Shown here: positions 1 to 5,444 of the stretch, piece after piece
How the letters are laid out: each line of letters starts with the position of its first letter
How positions within the stretch are numbered: the first letter of the stretch is position 1
Source: Lachnospiraceae bacterium
GTDB lineage: Bacteria > Bacillota > Clostridia > Lachnospirales > Lachnospiraceae
Direction: 5' to 3'
Assembly: GCA_003446735.1 (NCBI GenBank)
Contig: DMCJ01000012.1
Span: 1 to 5,508, forward strand
DNA length: 5,508 bases
Made by a program: the position numbers and the translations under genes
The notes under the pieces: generated by a model
What the model saw: only the letters and a program-made list of their open reading frames with translations
Told to the model about the DNA's origin: nothing
Databases searched by the model: none

Positions 1-48
1 TTGTTCTGTATTGTTATTCTGTCGTTTGTTTATTCCACCCGTTATTCT

Positions 49-117
49 GCCTGTTAATCCGCCTTTGCCATGCCTGTTATTCCGCCTTTGCCATGCCTGT
101 TAATCCGCCTTTACCAT
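49..117. repeat. 23-bp tandem repeat spanning the antiporter stop codon, 3 copies
   Basis: Three head-to-tail 23-bp units (49-71, 72-94, 95-117) have the consensus GCCTGTTAATCCGCCTTTGCCAT, with one difference each in copies two and three. The copy at 95-117 contains the last codons and stop of the antiporter gene; the other two extend into the 3' flank. Further out, GTTATTCTG recurs at 13-21 and 41-49, suggesting an older, decayed array to the left. On the minus strand every unit repeats ATG-(GTA/GCA)-AAG-GCG-GA(T/A)-TAA, so each copy regenerates the gene's own tail and stop. No terminator hairpin is visible in 1-99, and no other gene. Confidence 0.92.
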
Positions 118-1683
118 GTCTGCGCTTTCACCGCTCTTTTTACCGATCAGCATGACGATCCCGATAAGGAGGGCGGCCTGCAATATGATCGCAATAACCG
201 GCGTATTCATAAATCCCGCGATAAGATATCCTGCCGCACATACCGCAGCAACACTCGTTGCATAGGGAAGCTGAGTCTCCACATGGCGGATGTGTTTGCA
301 GTCAGCTCCCGTAGATGCAAGTATAGTCGTATCCGATATCGGAGAACAGTGATCGCCGTAAACAGAGCCTGCAAGCGTTGCTCCAAGCGCCGGTATAAGA
401 AGATATCCTGCTCCGTCCGTCTCGCATATGAGTGTTATCATCGGGATAAGCATACCGAATGTTCCCCAGCTCGTTCCCATCGAAAAGCTCATGATCGCCG
501 CTATCACAAAGATGATAAAGGGCAGAAATCCCAATGGAAGTGAAGTATTTTCAACAAATCCCGAAATAAAAATTCCCGTTCCTATAAGCTCGCGGCAGAC
601 GCCCCCTAAGCTCCAGGATAAGATAAGTATCAGCATGGGCGGAACTATGCTTCCTATCCCGCCTACGATGCATTCGATAAATTCCTTCGGCTTTAATATC
701 TTTCTCGGAATGTATAAAAGCATCGCCGTTAAAAGCCCCGCAAATGCTCCGAGTGAAAGTCCCGCCGCAGGATTATAACCTATCGCTTCCGAAAAGCTGA
801 CGCCCTCAAAAAATCCGCCCACATAGGCCATGCCCATGATCGCACATATTATAAGGACTACGATCGGAAGGATTAGATCGATGACTTTGCCGTTTTTTTC
901 GCCGTCATTTTCGCCCGCTTGCGGTGCTTCTGCCGGGCTCTTTGCTTTGTCTGCCTTGCTTTCTGCCATAGCTTCTTCCTGGCTATCAGGCGTCTTAGTT
1001 CCGGCTATACGCGCCTCTTCTTCGGCTTTTTTCATCGGCCCGAAATCGCGCCCCGTTACACTTATCAAAAATACCATGAGTATCGTCATAAGTGCATAGA
1101 AGTTATAAGGTATCGTAGATAGAAATACATTAAATCCGTTTTCTTTACTTACTTCGCTCGCAACCGCAACGGCCCAGCTTGAAACAGGCGCGATGATGCA
1201 CACGGGCGCTGCCGTTGCATCTATGATATAAGCAAGCTTTTCTCTTGATATCTTAAGCCTGTCTGTTATCGGCCTCATTACCGTTCCGATCGTCAGACAG
1301 TTAAATCCGTCATCTATGAATATAAGAACGCCAAGTAGTGATGTGGCAAGTGATGCGGCCCTTTTACTCTTTAATTTCTTTCCGGCCCATCTTCCGTACG
1401 CCCTGCTTCCTCCGGACTTTGAGACGAGTGAGACCACGGCCCATAAAAGCGCCAAAAAGATTATCATATAGGAATTATCCGAAATCTTGCTGCTCATCAT
1501 GTCAAACGTCAGCGAAGCGGCATAAAAGATGTTTTCGCCTGCATGAAACGTGTATATGAGCATTCCGGATACGATGCCGACAAAAAGCGATGAATACACT
1601 TCTTTTGTAATAAGTGCAAGCGCTATGGCGATAAGCGGCGGCAATATCGAAAGCCAGCCCGTCTCAATCATAGTAAATTCCAT
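100..1683 (-). CDS. NhaC-family Na+/H+ antiporter
   Basis: This is a 527-residue polytopic membrane protein that probably exchanges sodium (or another small substrate) for protons across the cytoplasmic membrane. Hydrophobic segments fill residues 8-45, 50-90, 108-135, 150-210 and 267-515. Conserved-looking family signatures are an acidic membrane stretch (residues 118-141, with FIDDGFN carrying D124/D125), a small-residue-rich segment MGTSWGTFGM (402-411), and near the C-terminus GSVYGDHCSPISDTTILAST (439-458), which I recognise as highly characteristic of the NhaC/PF03553 superfamily. Residues 214-266 form a hydrophilic Ala/Glu/Lys-rich loop between the two halves, probably cytoplasmic. The start at 1683 has GGGAG six bases upstream; M5 (1671) is an alternative with a weaker site. 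The stop of the preceding membrane-protein gene is one base away, so translation is probably coupled. The last codons (MVKAD-stop) lie inside a 23-bp tandem repeat. Some members of the superfamily exchange organic substrates (e.g. malate/lactate), so the exact substrate is uncertain. Confidence 0.93.
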   Translation of the reverse strand: MEFTMIETGWLSILPPLIAIALALITKEVYSSLFVGIVSGMLIYTFHAGENIFYAASLTFDMMSSKISDNSYMIIFLALLWAVVSLVSKSGGSRAYGRWAGKKLKSKRAASLATSLLGVLIFIDDGFNCLTIGTVMRPITDRLKISREKLAYIIDATAAPVCIIAPVSSWAVAVASEVSKENGFNVFLSTIPYNFYALMTILMVFLISVTGRDFGPMKKAEEEARIAGTKTPDSQEEAMAESKADKAKSPAEAPQAGENDGEKNGKVIDLILPIVVLIICAIMGMAYVGGFFEGVSFSEAIGYNPAAGLSLGAFAGLLTAMLLYIPRKILKPKEFIECIVGGIGSIVPPMLILILSWSLGGVCRELIGTGIFISGFVENTSLPLGFLPFIIFVIAAIMSFSMGTSWGTFGMLIPMITLICETDGAGYLLIPALGATLAGSVYGDHCSPISDTTILASTGADCKHIRHVETQLPYATSVAAVCAAGYLIAGFMNTPVIAIILQAALLIGIVMLIGKKSGESADMVKAD

Positions 1684-1684
1684 T

Positions 1685-2341
1685 TCATTCTCCCTTTTTC
1701 TTTAAAATGGGCCTTGCGATATGCACGTTGAAAAACTCGATGAGCGGTCCCATGAAAAATGCTGTTATGATCGTTCCTATCCCGGCTATCGTGGGGATCT
1801 GCGATATCTTTCCGCCCGATAATATAAACAAAAGACATCCGAGCACAACACAGACGAGATCCGTTATTATCCTTACATACTGGAATTTACCCTTTTTCCA
1901 TGTATTTACGATGATAAGAGCTACGGCATCGTAAGTTGATACACCAAGGTCGGCTGTCATGTAAAACGCAGAACCAAAGCATATGATAACGACTCCGACG
2001 ATAAGACATATAACTCTGACTACTATCGAAGGATCGACTATCACAGTCTGTAAGAACTCATAGGTAAACTGGGTTATATACCCGAGCAGGAACAGATTTA
2101 TAAATGTCGCGATACCGATGTAGTGCCTGTCAAATACGAGCGCAAACAAGAGCATCACCGCGTTTGTTATGACATAGAGCGTTCCGAAGCTTATCGGAAC
2201 TATCGCATCAAGTCCTGCCATAAACGACTGGAACGGATCTACTCCGAGCGCTGCGATCTTGAATATCCCGACACTTATCGCGCATATGATAACGCCGAAT
2301 AATGACATACCAATACGTTTTCCTAAATTCTCTCTTTTCAT
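1685..2341 (-). CDS. YczE/YitT-like integral membrane protein
   Basis: This 218-residue protein has about five or six hydrophobic segments (roughly residues 11-31, 50-70, 74-98, 106-130, 156-176 and 184-204) and basic ends (MKRENLGKR; ARPILKKKGE). It shows an internal similarity between ALGVDPFQSF (31-40) and ADLGVSTYDAV (130-140), and a segment GIGTIITAFFMGPLIEFF (187-204). These features match the uncharacterised YczE/YyaS/YitT group of Firmicute membrane proteins (COG2364-like), for which I know no firmly established function. Family assignment is by recognition, not search. The start ATG follows a very strong GAGGAGG sequence, unusually close (about two bases after AGGAGG; the GAGG portion is five bases away). 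It is the first gene behind the consensus promoter at 2395-2423 and ends one base before the antiporter start, so the two are probably co-transcribed and translationally coupled. A link to ion transport or membrane homeostasis is inferred only from that neighbour. Confidence 0.85.
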   Translation of the reverse strand: MKRENLGKRIGMSLFGVIICAISVGIFKIAALGVDPFQSFMAGLDAIVPISFGTLYVITNAVMLLFALVFDRHYIGIATFINLFLLGYITQFTYEFLQTVIVDPSIVVRVICLIVGVVIICFGSAFYMTADLGVSTYDAVALIIVNTWKKGKFQYVRIITDLVCVVLGCLLFILSGGKISQIPTIAGIGTIITAFFMGPLIEFFNVHIARPILKKKGE

Positions 2342-2394
2342 GTCCTCCTCATCCTTTGAACTGCTTTGTAAATTCTTAAAGTACCTTTTGTAAT

Positions 2395-2423
2395 ATTATA
2401 TTTTGCACAACATACTTTGTCAA
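2395..2423 (-). promoter_or_regulatory. Consensus sigma-A/sigma-70 promoter for the membrane protein-antiporter unit
   Basis: Read on the minus strand, TTGACA (2423-2418) is followed by exactly 17 bases and then TATAAT (2400-2395), a perfect match at both boxes with optimal spacing. Transcription would begin near 2388, giving a leader of about 46 bases ahead of the ATG at 2341. The -35 box is only about ten bases past the stop codon of the vWA gene, so this separates the membrane-protein/antiporter pair from the vWA gene as its own transcription unit. I see no operator-like inverted repeat around it, which fits constitutive expression. Confidence 0.88.
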
Positions 2424-2432
2424 GTTATATTT

Positions 2433-3110
2433 TCAGGCTTCTTTATGACGCTTCTTATAATCCTCCTGGATAGGCGCAAGGAGCGCATCTTTATCAAACG
2501 CTTCTTCCATTGCCTTAGCGCTTTTCGAAATCCTTGCGCAGCTTACCATCTTGGACATCACATCGAAATGAAGCCTTGTCCCTACACCGTCGCATTCATA
2601 TCTTACAGCTCTGTTAGCCGAGATCCCGATATTTCCGGCCACGCTTACAGCATCGATATTTGCGCCAAGGAACACGAATTCCCAATGCTTTTTGTCCTTC
2701 TTCTTTTCCACCATCTTCTTCACCTTCCCATAGGAATACTTCTTACTCGCATTCTCCATTCCGTCGGTGGTGATGATAAACAGCGTCTTTTCGGGCCTCT
2801 CCTCCTCGGGCATCTCCTTCTGGACTTTTCCGATATGATGGATCGTCTCTCCCACAGCATCAAGTAACGCCGTGCAGCCCCTGACAAAATATTCGTTTTC
2901 AGTGATCTTCTCTACTTCCTTAAGATCTTTCCTGTCATGAAGGACTTCGATCGCATCATCAAAAAGCACCGTGGTGATAAGGGCCTGTCCCTCCTGTTGT
3001 TTCTGCTTTTCGATCATCGAGTTATATCCCCCGATCGTGTCCTTTTCAAGTCCCGACATAGAGCCGCTTCGATCTAAGATAAATACTACCTCTGTCAAAC
3101 CTTTTTTCAT
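2433..3110 (-). CDS. von Willebrand factor A (vWA) domain protein, TerY-like
   Basis: This 225-residue protein is almost entirely one vWA domain with no signal peptide or membrane segment, so it is predicted cytoplasmic. The metal-ion-dependent adhesion site is complete: DRSGSMSG gives the DxSxS triad at D13, S15 and S17, the threonine lies at T80 in RGCTALLDAVG, and the second aspartate is D116 in FIITTDGMEN. Such a site binds Mg2+ and a partner's acidic residue, so the protein is probably a regulated protein-interaction module and not an enzyme. The region after about residue 120 (KKYSYGKVKKMVEKKKDKK) is lysine-rich, followed by WEFVFLGANIDA (143-154), a motif I associate with stand-alone bacterial vWA proteins such as TerY. 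The start has a GAGAGG site eight bases upstream. It lies downstream of the macrodomain gene on the same strand, across a 166-bp gap, and may share its pathway. The physiological role is unknown. Confidence 0.9.
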   Translation of the reverse strand: MKKGLTEVVFILDRSGSMSGLEKDTIGGYNSMIEKQKQQEGQALITTVLFDDAIEVLHDRKDLKEVEKITENEYFVRGCTALLDAVGETIHHIGKVQKEMPEEERPEKTLFIITTDGMENASKKYSYGKVKKMVEKKKDKKHWEFVFLGANIDAVSVAGNIGISANRAVRYECDGVGTRLHFDVMSKMVSCARISKSAKAMEEAFDKDALLAPIQEDYKKRHKEA

Positions 3111-3163
3111 AATGCTTACCTCTCTTTCCTGATTTTAACGTTTGTTTTTTGCCTCTTAGCTTC

Positions 3164-3202
3164 GGCGTCTGCCTGTTGGCGTCTGCCTGTTGGCGTCTGC
3201 CT
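3164..3202. repeat. 14-bp tandem direct repeat, 2.8 copies
   Basis: The unit GGCGTCTGCCTGTT occurs twice exactly (3164-3177, 3178-3191), followed by a third copy that matches for its first 11 bases (3192-3202). Each unit contains GGCGTCTGCC, a near-palindrome with GGC/GCC arms. The array lies in the leader or promoter region of the vWA gene, 54 bases upstream of its ATG at the nearest point. It may be an array of regulator-binding sites or simply a slippage product; the sequence cannot distinguish these. Confidence 0.85.
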
Positions 3203-3254
3203 TAGCCTGTGTCTGTTCTTTAAGGTAAGTATATGAAAATTATTAAACCCTATG

Positions 3255-3271
3255 GTCGCTTTAAAAGCGAC
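3255..3271 (-). terminator. Short hairpin just after the macrodomain gene, possible weak terminator
   Basis: GTCGCTT and AAGCGAC form a perfect seven-base stem around a three-base centre, starting six bases after the macrodomain stop codon. In the minus direction the stem is not directly followed by a T-run (CATAGGG comes first, then a T/A-rich stretch), so it is a poor intrinsic terminator; it may stabilise the mRNA 3' end. In the plus direction ATTTTCTATT follows, a better T-tract, but no plus-strand gene leads into it. Read-through into the vWA gene is plausible. Confidence 0.35.
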
Positions 3272-3276
3272 ATTTT

Positions 3277-4653
3277 CTATTCTCCGAGTAAGGGCTGATC
3301 ATGCTTAAAAAGTGCGAGATTTATCGTATATGTATCGTAGACTTCCTGACCTATGAAATATTCTATGATAAGATCGAACCTGCTGCTCGGGGAGAGCGCA
3401 TATCCCGCCCTTCCTAAAAGGTCCTTCGTCTCATCGAGATTAAGTTTAAGCGCGAGCGCAAATGCGACGGCCGTGATCTTTTTGGGCTGGTAAGAAGCAT
3501 TACTCCTTATCTTCGAAAAGAGTTTCCTGTCGACATTTGCCCGCTTATAAACTTCCGTATCGGTATAGCCTTTTTCATCTATCAGCCTGAAAAGGCTCTC
3601 CTGCCATGTCTCCCCTACATGCGACATAAGCTCTTCGAGCGTGCGGCCGGGCGCTTTCTTAGGTTCGCTTATTGCCATAGCCTCACTCATTGCCATAGAC
3701 GCGGCCGTTTCTTCAAACACAGCCATTTCCTTTGCCGCGCTGTCTTCTTTAAGGGCGGCCATCTCCTCAGGAGCGCTGTCTTCTTTAAAGGCGGACATCT
3801 CCTCAGGCGCGCTCATTGACATAGCGGCGCCCATCGGAGGCATAAATGGATCGGCTTTAAAAAGCCCTCTCTTCTTTTTTCTGTCTTGCGATTTTCTTTC
3901 TATAGGCTTTCTTTCTTCAGGCTTCCTTTTTTCTCGAGCTTTTATGATGCCGGATGCTTTTATGGCGCCGGATAAATGTGCACTAAAAGATCCGTTCTCT
4001 AAAGGAAGGCCATACTCATCTGTTCTATGTTCATCTATCCTATGTTCATCTATCCTATGTTCATCTATCCTATGTTCATCTATCCTATGTTCATCTATCC
4101 TGTACTCATCTTCAAGAGCCTCGGAAACGTAATTATCGTCGATAAATGCATCAACGCCCGTAAATATCTTATCCGAGAGCACAAACGAAGCTTCATCAAA
4201 GACAACGAGGCTTATATCCATATCGTTTTTCGTTAAGAATTCCGCAAAGACTGAAACTGCGATCTGAAGCGCATCAGCCTTTGGAAAGCCGTACACCCCG
4301 GTCGCGATCAGAGGAAATGCTATGCTGTTACAGTTAAGCTCCTTTGCCAGTTTAAGACTGTTTTCATAGCAGCTTCTTACAGCTTCTTTTTCGCCATGAT
4401 CGCCGCCTTCCCAGGCAGGCCCTACCGTGTGAATGATATAGCGTGCATTTAAATTAAAAGCAGGCGTCGCCGCTGCCTGCCCTGTCTGGATCTTTCCTAT
4501 CTTCTGCCTTTCCTTAAGAAGCTCGCCTGCTCCCGCAGCCGTATATATCGCATGATCCGTTCCGCCGGCATAGATCGGCTCGGGATTAGCGGTATTAACT
4601 ATGGCATCCGCGCTTATTTTCGTAATATCATTTCTTATGATCTTAAACGGCAT
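3277..4653 (-). CDS. Macrodomain protein with repeat-rich linker and HTH-like C-terminal domain
   Basis: This 458-residue cytoplasmic protein has three parts. Residues 1-165 are a macrodomain, a fold that binds ADP-ribose and related nucleotides and in some members removes ADP-ribose from targets. Visible landmarks are D9 (NDIT), NTAN at 20-23, GGTDHAIY at 30-37 (D33), HTVGP at 75-79 and ATGVYGFP at 117-124. The first loop reads NPEPIYAGGTD, where the usual loop is of the GGGVDG type, so this is a divergent subfamily and hydrolase activity is uncertain. Residues 175-337 are a charged low-complexity linker with pentapeptide repeats (182-216), a basic ExRKP-like stretch (241-262) and a 12-residue acidic repeat (281-316). 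Residues 338-458 form a conserved-looking domain with YKRANVDRKLFSKI (369-382) and a following ALALKLNLDETKDLLGRAGY segment, resembling an XRE-type helix-turn-helix. The start has AGGGAG seven bases upstream. A vWA gene lies downstream and a flavoprotein gene 74 bases upstream. Joint function is inferred from context only. Confidence 0.9.
   Translation of the reverse strand: MPFKIIRNDITKISADAIVNTANPEPIYAGGTDHAIYTAAGAGELLKERQKIGKIQTGQAAATPAFNLNARYIIHTVGPAWEGGDHGEKEAVRSCYENSLKLAKELNCNSIAFPLIATGVYGFPKADALQIAVSVFAEFLTKNDMDISLVVFDEASFVLSDKIFTGVDAFIDDNYVSEALEDEYRIDEHRIDEHRIDEHRIDEHRIDEHRTDEYGLPLENGSFSAHLSGAIKASGIIKAREKRKPEERKPIERKSQDRKKKRGLFKADPFMPPMGAAMSMSAPEEMSAFKEDSAPEEMAALKEDSAAKEMAVFEETAASMAMSEAMAISEPKKAPGRTLEELMSHVGETWQESLFRLIDEKGYTDTEVYKRANVDRKLFSKIRSNASYQPKKITAVAFALALKLNLDETKDLLGRAGYALSPSSRFDLIIEYFIGQEVYDTYTINLALFKHDQPLLGE
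3706..3813 (-). repeat. 36-bp coding repeat (12-residue acidic repeat, about 3 copies)
   Basis: Within the macrodomain gene, residues 281-292, 293-304 and 305-316 read SAPEEMSAFKED, SAPEEMAALKED and SAAKEMAVFEET. The first two copies are nearly identical at the DNA level; the third is diverged. The unit is 36 bp, so copy-number change keeps the frame. A Met/Ala/Ser-rich tail (317-330) looks like further decayed material. The repeat probably forms a flexible or weakly helical acidic spacer. Confidence 0.8.
3868..3933 (-). repeat. Degenerate 15-bp coding repeat (basic pentapeptide)
   Basis: Residues 241-262 of the macrodomain protein read EKRKP, EERKP, IERKS, QDRKK, then KR. The shared core is x-(E/K/D)-R-K-x with period five residues. 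The stretch is strongly basic and lies between the acidic RIDEH array and the acidic 12-residue repeats, giving an alternating charge pattern. It could contact nucleic acid or an acidic partner, but that is speculation. Confidence 0.65.
4006..4110 (-). repeat. 15-bp tandem coding repeat (DEHRI/RIDEH pentapeptide, about 7 units)
   Basis: Four perfect 15-bp units (plus-strand TATCCTATGTTCATC) occupy 4036-4095, flanked by imperfect units at 4096-4110, 4021-4035 and a decayed one at 4006-4020. The translated series in the macrodomain protein (residues 182-216) is DEYRI, four DEHRI, DEHRT and DEYGL. The DNA identity of the central copies points to recent tandem duplication, and the unit length preserves the reading frame. 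The array sits directly after the macrodomain, at the start of the linker. Confidence 0.95.
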
Positions 4654-4727
4654 GATATATCTCCCTGTTTATTTTATGACCCTTTCAACACTTTCTTTAT
4701 TTTTTCCATTATCCTTCGGAAAATCGC
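4654..4727. promoter_or_regulatory. Short spacer between flavoprotein and macrodomain genes
   Basis: This 74-bp A-rich (minus strand) spacer contains the AGGGAG ribosome binding site of the macrodomain gene (about 4661-4666, seven bases before the ATG). A TTGAAA hexamer (minus strand, about 4681-4686) exists but has no well-spaced -10 box, and I see no terminator hairpin. The flavoprotein and macrodomain genes may therefore be co-transcribed, though a weak promoter cannot be excluded. Confidence 0.45.
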
Positions 4728-5444
4728 TTATTTCCACGGTCTTGCTTTACCAATCCAGCCATTTTCATTCCAATACTTAAAATCTGTATATTCAGGGTTC
4801 TGTTTACCAAGACTTGTCTGCAGCATCCTGACGGCATAAAACTTTGCCTTAACCACAACACCTGTGTGGCCCGGTCTACTATAATCGATGGCCCGCATTT
4901 TCTGTGCAATACTGTCCAGCTTCTTTTTGAAGGATGCTTTCCTCTTGTCCTCGATCTTGTCCCAGTCAATTTCAGACATCAGCTTAAAACTTACAACTTT
5001 GATGGTCGAGATGCCCCACCAGGAAAGGCTGTCTTTAATATCCTTTGCTGCGGATTTCCCACCTGCTCCCAGGCACTGTGTGATTATCACCGCACGTTTC
5101 CCGAACATTTCCTTTGCCGGGCGGTGAGGCATCCATCTGTAACCGAAATGGTCAAGCATAGCCTTCATTGCGCCGGTTGCATGGAAAACATATGCAGGTG
5201 ATGTAAAAACAAGCAGATCAGCTTCAAGCATTGACTTCTCGATCTTCTGAACCTTTTCGGAGTCCTTGCAACGAATCTGATTATTCCTGAAACACGCAGT
5301 ACATCCCATACAGAAACCCGGGCCATCTCCCGGAAGATAATATTCCGTAATTTCCGAATCGTCTCTGAACTGCTCTAAAAAGATTTCCTTCATTCTGTAT
5401 GTAACACCGCGTTTTTCGGTCCCATTTATAACCGCAATCTTCAT
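4728..5444 (-). CDS. Flavodoxin-fold NAD(P)H-dependent oxidoreductase / iron-sulfur flavoprotein-like
   Basis: This 238-residue soluble protein starts with an FMN-binding flavodoxin-like strand and phosphate loop (MKIAVINGTEKRGVT, residues 1-15). Next comes a compact cysteine motif GFCMGCTACFRNNQIRC, with C45, C48, C51 and C59 spaced CX2CX2CX7C, which fits the [4Fe-4S]-binding pattern described for iron-sulfur flavoproteins (Isf). TSPAYVFHATGAMKAMLDHF (81-100) and the glycine-rich ITQCLGAGGKSAAKDI (121-136) are usual flavin-contacting regions of the NADPH-dependent FMN reductase superfamily. The C-terminal third (about 160-238) is basic and aromatic, ending YWNENGWIGKARPWK. It probably transfers electrons from reduced nicotinamide or ferredoxin to an unknown acceptor in the cytoplasm of an anaerobe. 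The start has GGAGG nine bases upstream. The cluster is inferred from cysteine spacing only; the protein could instead be a cluster-free flavin reductase. Confidence 0.88.
   Translation of the reverse strand: MKIAVINGTEKRGVTYRMKEIFLEQFRDDSEITEYYLPGDGPGFCMGCTACFRNNQIRCKDSEKVQKIEKSMLEADLLVFTSPAYVFHATGAMKAMLDHFGYRWMPHRPAKEMFGKRAVIITQCLGAGGKSAAKDIKDSLSWWGISTIKVVSFKLMSEIDWDKIEDKRKASFKKKLDSIAQKMRAIDYSRPGHTGVVVKAKFYAVRMLQTSLGKQNPEYTDFKYWNENGWIGKARPWK

Larger units (their letters stand above)
3111..3276. other. Intergenic region between macrodomain and vWA genes
   Basis: This 166-bp gap holds, from left to right, the vWA ribosome binding site (GAGAGG about 3119-3124), a 14-bp direct-repeat array (3164-3202), an AT-rich stretch (3218-3250) and a hairpin (3255-3271). 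On the minus strand a TATACT hexamer (3233-3228) could be a -10 box for the vWA gene, but no good -35 lies 16-18 bases further upstream, so I do not call a promoter. It is unclear whether vWA is transcribed from here or by read-through from the macrodomain gene. Confidence 0.6.

Noticed and set aside
49..117. CRISPR-like array
   Set aside because: The units are contiguous, with no unique spacers between them, and the first copy is coding; this is a simple tandem repeat.
70..543. Plus-strand ORF of 157 codons opposite the antiporter 3' end
   Set aside because: It lies antisense to a clearly conserved membrane transporter and its product is rich in Arg, Cys and His with no recognisable motif, as expected of a shadow frame.
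2403..2867. Plus-strand ORF of 154 codons opposite the vWA gene
   Set aside because: Antisense to an intact MIDAS-bearing vWA gene; the histidine/leucine-rich product and the lack of a ribosome binding site mark it as a shadow.
3228..3256. Promoter for the vWA gene with TATACT as -10 box
   Set aside because: The hexamers 16-18 bases upstream (such as CCATAG) do not resemble a -35 box, and no extended -10 TG is present; evidence is too weak to call.
4021..4110. CRISPR or iteron origin
   Set aside because: The units are contiguous, in frame with the macrodomain gene and translated as a regular pentapeptide, with no replication genes nearby.
3641..4236. Plus-strand ORFs with Ser-Ile-Leu-Cys-Ser or Met-Phe-Ile-Tyr-Pro repeats
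   Set aside because: These are antisense readings of the 15-bp coding repeat in the macrodomain gene, which is supported by its domains and ribosome binding site.
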